Origin: Dactylis glomerata
Lineage: Eukaryota > Streptophyta > Magnoliopsida > Poales > Poaceae
Assembly (NCBI GenBank): GCA_007115705.1
Contig: QXEO01000156.1
Span: 434,001-498,000, forward strand
Reading direction: 5' to 3'
Length of the DNA: 64,000 nucleotides
Positions 11,650-23,400 of this stretch are shown here, in pieces. Made by a program: the position numbers and the translations under genes. How positions within the stretch are numbered: the stretch's first letter is position 1; every line of letters starts with the position of its first letter. Below the pieces are notes generated by a model. That model saw nothing but the letters and a program-made list of their open reading frames with translations, was not told the origin of the DNA and did not search any database.

Positions 11650-14346
11650 TGTAACATCCCAAGTTTTCAAAATATAAAAATTCATCATGCACTCATGGCA
11701 TATAGCATATCATGGTCTTCTCCAAAGTTTTGAATCTTATTCCTTCAAAGAATACTTTTTCAAAATGCCTTTTACCCAAAATTTTAGAAACAAAAGGTTT
11801 TCAGAAAGAAAGTATTTAAAATAAGTTCCATTAGTTATAGAGCTATTTTATTTTCCTTTAGTGATTTTTTTTGAAAACCAAATATTATGGGAAGTTAAAA
11901 TTTAACTTCCTAGTTATTTGGACTCTATATTTAAATTCTTGCAAATTATTTCTTTTTCCATCATATCACCAAACTCTTAGTTTATGGGTTTTAAACACAC
12001 TTTTTAAAGAGCAAAAGTGGTCAGCATCGATTTTATTCAAATCAGAATAGAATAGCTTTTTCAAAAACCCAAAACAGAAATCAGAAACAAAAGAAAAGGA
12101 AAACAGAAAGAAAAAATAAAAAGGGAGAGCCAGCAGCCCACTTGGGCCGCACCCGGGAGCCAGCCGACCCAGCTCACCCCTGAACCGGCCCAACCCCGCT
12201 CCCCCTCCCCTCTCTCTCTGCCAAGCGGGACCCGCTCGTCAGAACATTCTCCCCCCCCCCTAATTCCTCTCCTGGAATGGAAATGCTCGCCGGCGTTACT
12301 CCCCGGCGATTACTCGCGGATTAATTGGCCATCAAGATCGCTCCTATAAAGCCCACGCCCTCCTCTCCTTTCCCTTCCATCCCCCTCTCGATTCGGAGCC
12401 GCCAGGCTGCACAAATTGCTCGCCGCAGCTTCTGACTTCCGCCACTGTCTTCGTCGGAAATCAGCACACCGATCGACGAGACCGTCCCCAAGCCGAAGCC
12501 ACCATCTGCCTCTGCAAGTTCGGCGAGGAACCGCCGACGAACCCGAGCACCTCGAGCTCTTCAACCTCGCCACCGAACTCGCCGTGGCAGTGCGAACCTC
12601 GTCCGCACCTCCTTCAACGCCGGGAACCCCTGCAGCAACGAGAACGTCCACGCCCAAGCCGAAGATCGCCGGAATCCTAGGCTGCTCCGGTGAGCTTCTC
12701 CCCTTTTCCCCTCTGGCCGTCCGATCTAGATCCCGCGGCCCAGATAGATTTCCTTTACCGAATTGGTACCGGCCTATAGCGTCGCGCCACGTCGCCTGCC
12801 CAGTCAGCCCCCCCGGTCAATTCAGTCAAATTCCTTTTCAAAATTCGAATTCAATTTCCAGATTGCTACTGCATCTTGTAAAATCGATAGAAAAAAAATA
12901 CTTGGCCAAAAATTACAAATAATATCTCGTTGGAATCCTTAGAAGTTGTAGAATCCAGTAGTACAATAAAACTTCATATTTTATGGGTTCATTTTGAATC
13001 TATATTCAGATCTGAATCAAACCTTGGTTAACTTAATAAATTCATAACTTTTGTTCTGTGAGTCCAAATGCTACAAATTTGTAGTCTATGGAATCCTTGG
13101 AACATATAGAACACTTTAGAATCAAAAATTTTCAAAGTTAATACGTGCACAAACTTGCTACTGTTAAATATTTTCAAATCACTATTTTCATTACCATTTG
13201 AAATCTAAAAACTATTTTTGAGTGAAACCACTTGCAGTGGCTTCAAGTTACTGTCACCTAACCAGTGGTAGCTCAAACTTATTTTTACAGTGCAGTACCA
13301 AACCAAAACCTATTTTCAGAAGTGTTATCCTGTTTTGTCAAATAAACTATTTCTTTAATGCATTGAAAATTGTTTAATAAAACTTTTCTAAAACCACCCT
13401 TGTTTTCAAAAGCATCATACTTCATCTTATACAACATTTTCACACACACTCAATTAGTGTGTGAAATTAAAATGACATTTGCATACATGCATACATGTCT
13501 ATGTTTGTCATTAGAAATAGATTATTGATTGCTTGAATGTTTGGTTTGCATAGATTGTGAAGAGGAGCAAGGCAACCTTTGTGACTGTTGTGAGTGTGCA
13601 AGCTGTTACCAAGGCAAGTGACACACATATCCCCTACCTATTTTTACTACTGCATTAGTGTGATTCAGTAGTATGCATGATAGGTGAAATGTTCAACTGT
13701 TTTATCAAATGCTTAGATCCTAGTAGTGTGTAGCTACCCCTCAAACTCCACCTATTAGGATGCTAAATACTTTGAAAAATATTGATGCCATGCTTGATCA
13801 CTTGATAAAAGTGTTTTGTGAACAAATTAAAAACTTCAACTAAAATGAAACACCTGGGTGGATTGGTTTGATAAGAGGCGGCGAAGTAGGTGGATTCTGG
13901 GACACATGCCTCGTCGAGAGGATGTGGGTTCAGAATGCCGCTCGGGATGGCCACCCAGGAACAAAGAGGTTAACATGTCTTCCATGCTTAGAGTACTTCC
14001 AGTGCAGCCTTATGACATTATGGGCTCTGTCTTGACTGATTAGATGTGAGGGTGCAACTTGTGTGCAAGAAGTGGCTGGTAGTTGAATTGTAGGTTGGGA
14101 ACGGAGCTTGCTAGTTAGTTGCCCTCTCCTTCTAAAAGGTCTCATTTCATTTTATGTATGGGCATAAAATGAATCGTAAGGTGAAAGTGCACAACCCTTG
14201 CAAGGTGTTTAAACTAATCGATTAGCCGTGTCCTCGGTTATGGACAATTGAGTCTCTAGACATGGAATGTACGGAAGAATCTCATCACCGTTTCTGAATA
14301 CTAAAATATGTCTAGAAACCCTTAGGCAGGAGCTCAGGGCCACGCA
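11650..14346 (+). repeat. 3' LTR of the gypsy element, truncated
   Basis: It matches 2452-5150. The final 600 bp of the LTR are absent, and the sequence switches directly to copia LTR sequence after 'gggccacgca'. The missing end does not reappear on the far side of the copia element, so this is a deletion junction and not a simple insertion. Confidence 0.9.
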
Positions 14347-15185
14347 CCCCTTAATTTAGAGATTAGCACAATATTAGCGCTGACTGAAAATACGCAACGG
14401 AATCAAAGTAAACCTCAGCTACTTGTGCTCTAACTCAAGGATCTTTGCTCGTGCCGGAAGTAAACATATGCATCAACATATATGGAGGAAATAGGAGCAG
14501 CCCTTGGCTCTCTCCTGACCAAAGACAGTCTCTCCCCTTAGGAGAGAAGCTCTCTCCTCACCTAAGACAATCTCTGTCCTAGGGAGAGAGGTCTCACAAC
14601 AGCTGCAGCAATAGTAAATCAACACACAGAGGACACCAATACTTTTTACGTGGAAAACCTCTCAACTTGAGAGGAAAAACCATGGGCCGAAGCCACCCAA
14701 ATCTTCTTCCACTATTATCAAATGGGGATACAACAAGTTCTTCTCTAGAGAGCACTAGAGGATCTCAAGCACCAAGATACACACAAATCTGTGGCTCTTC
14801 TACAAGATTTAGGGCACAAGAGCTAGAGAGTGGAGCGATCTCACCAAGCTTGGTGGAACAACAGCTTGAAGGAGACAAGGTAGCAGATCTGATGTCTTCA
14901 CAACCTTGTGGGTAAGACCCGGAGCTTGATTCAGCTTCTTCCTTCAACTTCTCCTCTTCCCTTCTCTCTTGGTTTTCTTCTCCAATGGAGGCTATCCTGA
15001 TTTTTGTCCTTGCCACTATGGTGGCTGGAAAGGAGGCTTATTATCCCCTTTCCCCCCATGTGCAAAGTCCAAAATGACCCTTGGTCATAACCCTAAAGGT
15101 TAGTGGGCTCTTGCACCTGTTTGGGCCGCCTGAAAGGCTTCATTAGGCCATCTCCTCACAGCCCACATGAGGAGGATACCCAACA
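14347..15185 (-). repeat. Copia 3' LTR, missing its outer 28 bp
   Basis: It matches 37296-38135. The inner end is ATACCCAACA, next to the polypurine tract. The outer TGTTGGG end is deleted at the junction with the gypsy LTR. Confidence 0.9.
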
Positions 15186-15197
15186 TTCTCCCCCATC
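15186..15197 (-). other. Copia polypurine tract
   Basis: Read on the minus strand this is GATGGGGGAGAA directly before TGTTGGG of the 3' LTR, a standard copia arrangement. Confidence 0.8.
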
Positions 15198-15201
15198 TAA
15201 C

Positions 15202-16526
15202 TCATGTGGGGGGCATCGCTATGCCCGCTGCCTTGCAACACACAAGCAGCTTCTCCTTTGGCAATATCTTGGTCATCATATCCGAACCATTCTTGTCGGT
15301 ATGGATCTTCTCAAGTTGCACCAACTTGGAACTCACCACCTGTCGAATCCAATGATACCTCACTTCTATATGCTTGGTTCGAGTGTGGAAACTTGGATTC
15401 TTGGCAAGATAGATAGCACTCTGGCTATCACAATATAGAGTATACTTCTCTTGCTTCATGTTGAGCTCTTGCAAGAAGTTCTTCATCCAGAGTATTTCCT
15501 TGCATGCATCAACCGCTACTATGTACTCAGCATCTGTGGTTGATAATGAAACGCATTTCTACAACCTTGATTGCCATGACACTGCTCCCCCTGCATAAGT
15601 CATCATGTATCCGGAGGTAGACTTTCTAGAATCTGCACAACCAGCATAATATGCATCTGTGTAGCCTTGCAACACAGGTTCACCGCTTCCAAAGCATAAG
15701 CACGATCTAGAAGTACCTTTGAGATACCTGAGAATCCACTTCACTACATTCCAGTGAGCTTCTCCTGGATTTGTCATGAACCGGCTAACAACTCCAACTG
15801 CATAGGAAATATCAGGCCTAGTGCACACCATGGCATATATCAAACTGCCCACGGCAGATTGGTATGGTACTTTGCTCATTGCTTCTTTCTCCACCTTGCT
15901 GCTAGGACATTGTTCTTTACTCAGTTTGTGATGGCCTGCAAGTGGAGAGGCAACAGACTTTGCGCCTTGAATGTTGAACCTTTCAAGTACCTTCTCAATG
16001 TATCTTTCCTATGAAAGCCAAAGCAACTTCTTTGATCTATCACGGGAGATCTTCATGCCAAGTATTTGTTTCGCTGGTCCTAAATCCTTCATGGCAAATG
16101 ATTTACTCAATGCCTTCTTGAGGAGAGCAATCCTCTTTGTGCCATTTCCAACAATCAGCATGTCATCGACTTATAGCAAGAGAATAATGAAGTCACCCTC
16201 GGCGTACTTCTTCGTACACACAAAATGATCAGGTTGTGCTTTACGGTAACCAAGCTTGGTCATGAATGACTCAAACTTCTTGTACCACTGCCGAGGATCT
16301 TGCTTCAAGCCATACAAGCTCTTCTTCAATATACACACTTGGTACTCCTTGCCTTCAACAATGAATCCTTCCGGCTGCTCCATGTATATCTCCTCCTCTA
16401 GGTCACCATGTAGAAACGCTGTCTTCACATCAAGTTGTTCAATTTCCAAGTCCATGGTGGCAGCAATGCCAAGCACAACTCGGATCAAAGACATCTTGAC
16501 CACCGGAGAGAATATCTCATCGAAGT
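15202..16526 (-). pseudogene. Copia pol 3' half: reverse transcriptase and RNase H, with stops
   Basis: This continues the frame that ends at 35254 on the other side of the nested element. It opens with DEIFSPVVKMS and includes LDVKTAFLHGDLEEEIYM and KKSLYGLKQDPRQW. The catalytic block follows, where a TAA (16171-16173) stands at the usual Tyr before VDDM. Then come SAVGSLIYAMVCTRPDI, the RNase H block STTDAEY and DSQSAIYLAKN, and HTRTKHIEVRYHWIR. Further in-frame TAG stops lie at 16009-16011 and 15559-15561. All segments are in one frame, so decay is by point mutation. The product would copy element RNA into DNA (family knowledge). This copy cannot. Confidence 0.9.
16522..16526. repeat. Target-site duplication GAAGT (partner at 35254-35258)
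   Basis: GAAGT occurs immediately outside both ends of the nested gypsy element (16527-35253). It lies inside the copia reverse transcriptase codons and proves the nesting. Confidence 0.95.
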
Positions 16527-17961
16527 TGATGTCTACGCACGCGTCTGTTCTTGTAGACAGTGTTGGGCCTCCAAGTGCAGAGGTCTGTAGAGCGGCAGCA
16601 AGTTTCCCTTAAGTGGATCACCCAAGGTTTATCAAACTCAGGGAGGAAGAGGTCAAAGCTATCCCTCTCAAGCAACCCTGCAATTACGATACAGAAACTC
16701 TCTTGTGTCCCCAACACACCCAATACACTTGTCAGATGTATAGGTGCACTAGTTCAGCAAAGAGATAGTGAAATACAAGTAGTAGTGATGATTATGAGTA
16801 GTAAATGTAATCTGAAATAAATATCGCTGCAAGCAAACATGTAACAAAACTGAAAGGAAGCGGTGTGCAAAGCTTGGAAACAAGGCCTAGGGATCATACT
16901 TTCACTAGTGGACACACTCTCAACAAATATAACATAATTGAACCAATAGATACTATCATCAATATGTAACTCAAAACAATTCTCCAATGGAAAACAAACA
17001 CTAATCATGCGTAGGGCTACGAAGCACTCCTCAAAGTCCGTATGTACCCAAACTAGATTGTCCCACACTATCACCGTGAACACACTAGATGGTTCCAACA
17101 AACACCAACAATTCATAGAGACATTAACCAAAAAGACACACATAATGAGCACACTAGTCACCTTCCCATTATGATACGAGGTGTCTCCGGAGTTTACAAT
17201 AATAAAGAACGGGAGTAGCATAATATCTGAATAATAACATCTACCAATTCAACTAGATACAAAGCTCACGATCACATAAAGATCACATCATGGGAGAGAG
17301 AGGTGAACCACATAGCTACCGGTAGAGCCCTCGGCCCCGGGGGAGAACTACTCCCTCCTCATCATAGGAGACAGCAACGGCGATGGAGATGGTGGTGAGG
17401 TCGATGGAGACGGCGGAGACGGCGATGGAGACCGATGCAGATGGCTCCGGGGGCACTTCCCCGTCCCGGCAGGGTGCCGGAACAGAGACTTCTATCCCCC
17501 AAAATTTGTCTTCGACGGTGGCGAAGCTGCGGAACTGTTCTAGGAAAAACACCGATTGTTTTAGGGTTTTCCATCGGGAGGCTTCTTATAGGCGAAGGGG
17601 CGTCGTCAGGAGTGGACCAGGGGCTCCTCACCACAGGTGGACGCGGCCAGGGCCTGGGCCGCACCCACTGGTGATGAGGGCAGCCTCTGGCCCTTCTCCA
17701 GCTCTCGTTCGGTCTTCGATACTCTTCCGGGAAAAATAAGACTTCTCGAACTTGTTTCGTCCAATTCCAAGAATATTTCCTGTGTAGATTTTCTGAAACA
17801 CAAAAACAGCAGAAAACAGGGAACTGGCACTGTGGCATCTTGTCAATAGGTTAGTTCCGGAAATCGCATAAAAACGCCACAAAGTATAACGAAACACAAG
17901 GCAAATTGTGTAAAAACAAGCATGGAGCATCAAAAATTATAGATACGTTTGAGACGTATCA
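16527..17961 (-). repeat. 3' LTR of the gag-only gypsy
   Basis: On the plus strand it starts TGATGTCTACGC and ends GAGACGTATCA. It pairs with 33819-35253 at equal length. A GC-rich inverted repeat around 17618-17680 recalls the hairpins at 19135-19190 and 25332-25385. Confidence 0.93.
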
Positions 17962-17975
17962 GCATCCCCAAGCTT
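17962..17975 (-). other. Polypurine tract of the gag-only gypsy
   Basis: The minus strand reads AAGCTTGGGGATGC directly before the 3' LTR. The same 14-mer occurs twice more inside the element, at 30432-30445 and 30486-30499. Confidence 0.75.
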
Positions 17976-18860
17976 AACTCCTTCTCGTCCTCGAGTAGGT
18001 AAGTGATAGCAAAAGAATAATTTTTGGAGGCGACATGCACCATCACAATCTTGATCATCGAAGTAAGCATTGAGTGCTGGGATCAAAGAACTTAAAACAT
18101 GGGCATGAAAGATATAATCTTGATAATAGAAACTTAGCAACCATGTTATAGCATGAAAAGAAACACAAAGGAAAGATCATGAAAATGAAACAATAAAAGT
18201 CAAACGTGTGTTCAAATCATAAGGAAAAACATACAAATGGGTTTCAGCTTGTCCTTCATGTGAGAGCAAAACAAACATGTATAGGACACCTTCAAGTTTA
18301 AGAGGGCGACTAGATACAAATAATTTGAGAATAAGTGAAACCAACAATATGAATCAATCAATGGAAACTTTGGGACAATGCACATTATACTCAGAATGAC
18401 AACTATGCTCTCTTAGACGGTGCATAAAGGTAGAAGGTGGTGACTCAACATAAAAGTAAAAGAAAGGCCCTTCACGGAGGGAAGCAGTGATTGCAAGTTT
18501 TATAAACCTTCAAAAATTATGGTACTTACCGGCTTTGATCTCTCATTGCCCCCATCATAGGCATCTTGAATGGTTAAAGTTAATGCGAATACAATTATGC
18601 TGCATATGCTTGACAAATCATAAGTTGAAAACCTCGTGTCCTGTGAAATACGAATACCCAAACCTCATGCTACTCGACTTAGAGCCCCAAGCAAGCTCTT
18701 GTCATTGTAAATGTATGTGTATCATCGAGGAACGCCAACGGGGTACCTCCGTGCCCGATGACATATAACAAGCCCACATCAAAATGATAGGACAAACAGA
18801 CAATGAACACCTCGGCATCTCTTTTATTTACCATTGGTATAGCTTTTTATTGTGAGATGC
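17976..18860. other. Non-coding internal part of the gag-only gypsy (3' side)
   Basis: This AT-rich spacer has no coding signal. It continues at 29121 beyond the nested element. The last five bases (GATGC, 18856-18860) are the target duplicated by that insertion. Confidence 0.7.
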
Positions 18861-20370
18861 TGATACGTCCAATTTGCATCAATATTTTGTATCATAATTT
18901 ACTGTTATTCATTGATATATTTCATATTTAGACATGATACTTATGTTATTTCCTTTGCTTTCACATGTTTGATGATCATCGGAGGAGCTGCTGCCGGAGT
19001 CAGGATTCTGCTGGAAAAAGGACCATCAGGAGACCATATTTTGAAGATCAGGAAAATTCCAGAAAAATACCCAGAAATTATAATTTCCCAGAAGACTCAC
19101 GGAGCCAGAAGGAGGAGTCGAGAGGGGCCAGGGGTAGCCCACACGCTAGGGCGGCGCGGCCAGCCCCCTGGCCGCGCCAGCCCTGTGTGAGGGAACCCTG
19201 GCCTACCTCTGGTCTCGCCCCTCCGCGTACATCATCGTCCCCGAAAACCTAAGTCAAGGGGGGGGGGTTCAGAGTTAGACACAGCCGCCTCTGCGGGGCG
19301 GAGAACACCAGAGAGAGAAAGCTCTCCGGCAGAGAGAAATCTGCCGGGGAAATTCCTTCCTGGAGAGGGGAGATCGTCGCCATCGTCATCATCATCGCAC
19401 CGGACTTCATCGGGATCATCATCATCATCTCCATCATCAGCACCTTCATCTCCACCATCACCTCGCCATCCCGCTGTAACATCCTGAGTTGGATCTTGTT
19501 ATATTCATAGGGGAAACTTTCCCGATGTTGATTACTCTTGTAGTTGATGCTATTGAGTGGAACCGTTGAATTAAGGTTTATGTTCAGATTGTTATTTACC
19601 ATTATTTCACCTCTGATCATGATCCATATGATGTCTTGTGAGTAGTTCGTTTAGTTCTTGAGGACATGGGAGAAGTCAAGATGTTAGTAGTGAATTATTG
19701 TTGAGAAATATTTAATGGTTTGATATTGTTGTGGTGCTATTTCACTAGTGGTGTCATGTGAACGTCGACTACATGATACTTCACCATTTATGGGCCTAGT
19801 GAGATGCATTGTGTATTTGGTCACCGATTGTGGGGTTGCTGGAGTGACAGAAACCTAAACCTCCGTTGGGAAACCATTGCACCAGGCAGCATAGGATCCT
19901 AGATCTTAAGGCTGTGGTTAGATTTATCTTAATTACTTTCTTGTATTTGCGGATGCTTGCAAGGGGTATAATCACAAGTGTGTATTTATCCTAGTAAGGG
20001 TAGTGCGCTAGCACAGGTTCACCCCCATAACACTTACCAAATCAATAAATACTATTGGCTCTATGAAGCGAAAGCTCTTGACAGAAACCTCCCGTGTGTC
20101 CTCGAGAACGTTTGGTTATTATAAGAACACAACCGGCTTGTCCTTTGCTGAATAAAGGATTGGGCCACTTGCTGCAATTGTTACTACTGTCTTTTATTTA
20201 CTCGCACTTTATTTACTCGTATTACCAAATACTCCTGAAAACCTGTTTGCTAGTATTTACAGTGATTCCTTGATCAAAACTGCTCATCAACACCTTCTGC
20301 TCCTTGTTGGGTTCGACACTCTTATTTATCGAAAGTACTACGATACACCCCCTATACTTGTGGGTCATCA
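18861..20370 (+). repeat. 5' LTR of the inner gypsy
   Basis: It begins TGATACGTCCAATTTGCATC and ends GTGGGTCATCA. A GC-rich inverted repeat (gggcggcgcggccag / ctggccgcgcc) lies at about 19150-19180, and a G9 run and a CAT-rich stretch follow at 19258-19470. Confidence 0.95.
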
Positions 20371-20381
20371 AGACTATTTTC

Positions 20382-20399
20382 TGGCACCGTTGCCGGGGA
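20382..20399 (+). other. Primer-binding site (tRNA-Asp type, one mismatch)
   Basis: TGGCACCGTTGCCGGGGA lies 11 bases after the LTR. It differs by one base from the tRNA-Asp complement that is perfect in the gag-only element. Confidence 0.85.
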
Positions 20400-20483
20400 G
20401 TGTAGCGCTATTGAAGAGTGGAATTGGAAAAGGTAACCATCACTGTGAGTATTGTTTATTTTGTCTTTTATTTTTATTCTGCT

Positions 20484-23400
20484 ATGGAGAATTCTCCATT
20501 TGGTTTCCTATTTGGAAACACTTCTACTACTGCTGCTGCTGCACATGCGGAGGAACCACCACCGCCACCGCCTGCTGAAATTGATCCTTTTAAAATACCT
20601 ATGAAAATTGTTGGGCGTATTATGGATAACTGCTATTCAGGAGATGGAACTGTCCATCCGGGTGATCACTTATTATTTATACATGAATTATGCGAGTTGT
20701 TCAGGTGTGCAGGTATTTCACCAAGCCAGGTCAAGAAGAAATTATTCTCTATATCATTGAAAGGAAGAGCTGAGGAGTGGTATCGACTACTCCAAGATGG
20801 TCCATCTATGGCATGGGAGGATATTGTGCCTCTCTTTTATTCCAAGTTTTATCCTCCAAGTGAAATTCATAAAGACCGTAACAAGATATATAATTTTTGG
20901 CCTCATGATGGAGAGAGTATTGCCCAAGCGTGGGGGAGATTGAAGTTACTAATGCTCAAATGCCCCATTCATGAGCTCCCCAATAATATTGTTATTGATA
21001 ATTTTTATGCGCGGCTTACTCTTCCTGATAAGGATTATTTGGATGCTTCTTGCTTTGGATCATTTACTCATATGAAAGAAGATGCCAAGTGGAAACTTCT
21101 TGACCGTATACAAGAGAATGCTGAAGGTTGGGAAAACGACAAAGGTAGGAAGTCAGGTATAAACTATGATTATGAATGCATTAAATCTTTTATGGGAACC
21201 GATGACTTTCATAGTGTTAGCGCTGCTTATGGTCTTGATTCCCAAATACTTGCTAATTGTCTTAAGGCCTTTGCCTCTTATATTGACGTTCCAAAGAAAG
21301 ATTGGAACAAATATCATGCGCCTTACAAAGATTCTATTAGTCATATACCTGCTGCAGCTACTGAAGTTTGTACTGTTGATAGCATCGTTCCTGAACCTTA
21401 TATTGAGAAGACACCTTTCCCTGTGAAGGTAAAGAAGTATTCTACTTTGGTAAGTGTGTCTAATAAAAGTACTAAGAAAGCTGCAGAGCCTGATGAGCAA
21501 ATTACTATTAAGTCTCCTGTTGCTATATTGAAAGATCTTGTAACTAAAGATGTGGGAGATGAATATATTCTTTTTTGTGAAGATGCTTCTAACATTCTTT
21601 CGCATCCTAAAAAGCACAGGAAAGCAAGTGTTCCTGTTATCTCTGTCAGGATTGGAGATCATTGCTATTATGGCTTATGTGATATTGGTGCTAGCGCAAG
21701 TGCTATTCCCTTAGAGCTTTATAAAGAAATTATGCACGAGATTGGCACTTGTGAACTAGAAGATATTGATGTGGTTGTTCAGCTTGCTAACCGAGAGACT
21801 GTTTGGCCTCTTGGTATTGTTCGAGATGTGGAAGTTCTTTGCGGTAAGACTAAGTACCCTACTGATTTTCTAGTACTTGGTAAGGAGGCTAGTAAAACTT
21901 GTCCTATTATTTTTGGTAGACCCTTTTTGAACACTTGTGGCGCCATAATAGATTGTAAGAAAGAGAAAATTTTTACTAAGTTCAATGGAGAGTCTTATGA
22001 GTTTAAGTTTTCCAAGTTTGCTAAGACTTCTTATGAAAATGACACGCCTAATGAAAATTTTCGAGTTGAGCAGCTTGCTTCTATTGCACTTGCCCCTAAT
22101 AATGCCTTGCAGCAATTCATGGAAGATCACGAAAGTGATGTTTTTAGCAAGGAAAGAGAAGAGATTGACGATATTCTTCTTCGTCAACCACCATTACTCA
22201 AGCATAATCTACCTGTGGAGGATCTTGGTACCACTTTGCCGCCTAGAGAAGATCCTGTGTTTGAATTAAAACCTTTACCTGATGACCTCAAATATGCTTA
22301 TATTGATGATAAGAAAATATATCCTGTTATTATTAGTTCTAAACTTTCAGGAAAGGAAGAAGAAAGATTATTGGAGATATTGAGGAAACATCGAGGAGCT
22401 ATGGGATATACTCTTGATGATTTAAAAGGGATTTCTCCTACTTTATGTCAGCACGCCATTAATATGGAGAAAGATGCGAAGCCAGTTGTGGAGCATCAAC
22501 GCCGCTTAATTTCCAAGATGAAGGATGTGGTAAGAAATGAGGTATTAAAGCTCCTTGATGCTGGTATTATTTATCCTATTGCTGATAGTAGATGGGTTAG
22601 TCCTGTTCATTGTGTTCCTAAGAAAGGAGGTATGACTGTTGTACCTAATGAGAATAACGAGCTTATTCCTCAAAGGGTAGTTGTTGGTTATAGAATGTGC
22701 ATTGATTATAGGAAGGTAAACAAAGTTACTAAGAAAGATCATTACCCTTTACCGTTTATAGATCAAATGCTAGAAAGGTTGTCTAAGAAGACTCATTTTT
22801 GTTTCCTTGATGGTTATTCTGGTTTTTCTCAAATTGCTGTTAAGAAGGATGATCAAGAGAAAACCACTTTTACTTGTCCTTATGGAACTTATGCTTATAG
22901 ATGTATGCCGTTTGGTTTATGCAATGCTCCTGCTACTTTTCAAAGATGTATGTCTGCTATTTTTCATGGTTTTTGTGAAGAAATTGTGGAGGTCTTCATG
23001 GACGATTTCTCCATCTATGGAACTTCTTTTGATAATTGTTTGCACAACCTTGATAAAGTTTTGCAGAGGTGCGAAGAAACTAACCTTGTTCTTAATTGGG
23101 AGAAATGTCACTTTATGGTGAATGAAGGAATTGTCCTTGGACATAAAATTTCTGAAAGAGGTATTGAAGTTGACAGAGTAAAAGTGGAGGCAATTGAGAA
23201 AATGCCATGTCCAAGAGATGTTAAAAGTATTCGTAGTGTTCTTGGTCATGCTGGTTTCTATAGGAGGTTTATTAAAGATTTCTCTAAGATTTCAAAGCCT
23301 CTTACCAATCTTCTTCAAAAGGATGTACCTTTTGTCTTTGATGATGATTGTAAGGAAGCTTTTGAAACTCTTAAGAAGGCTTTAACTACTGTTCCTATTG

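Larger units (their letters stand above)
1941..14346 (+). mobile_element. Chromodomain Ty3/gypsy element, partial tandem (internal-LTR-internal-LTR)
   Basis: The order is a 3' internal fragment (1941-2451), a full LTR (2452-5750), a full internal region (5751-11649) and a truncated LTR (11650-14346). The first fragment is nearly identical to 11139-11649, so the middle LTR serves as 3' LTR of a left copy and 5' LTR of the right copy. The integrase end carries a chromodomain-like tail and the primer site fits initiator tRNA-Met. Both are typical of plant chromoviruses of the Tekay/Del branch (family knowledge). By eye the two LTRs differ at roughly 1.5% of sites. No target duplication can be seen because both outer ends are truncated. 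Confidence 0.85.

Noticed and set aside
18912..19620. Open frames inside the inner gypsy LTR, including a Met-rich antisense frame
   Set aside because: They derive from simple CAT repeats and the GC hairpin and have no protein-like conservation.
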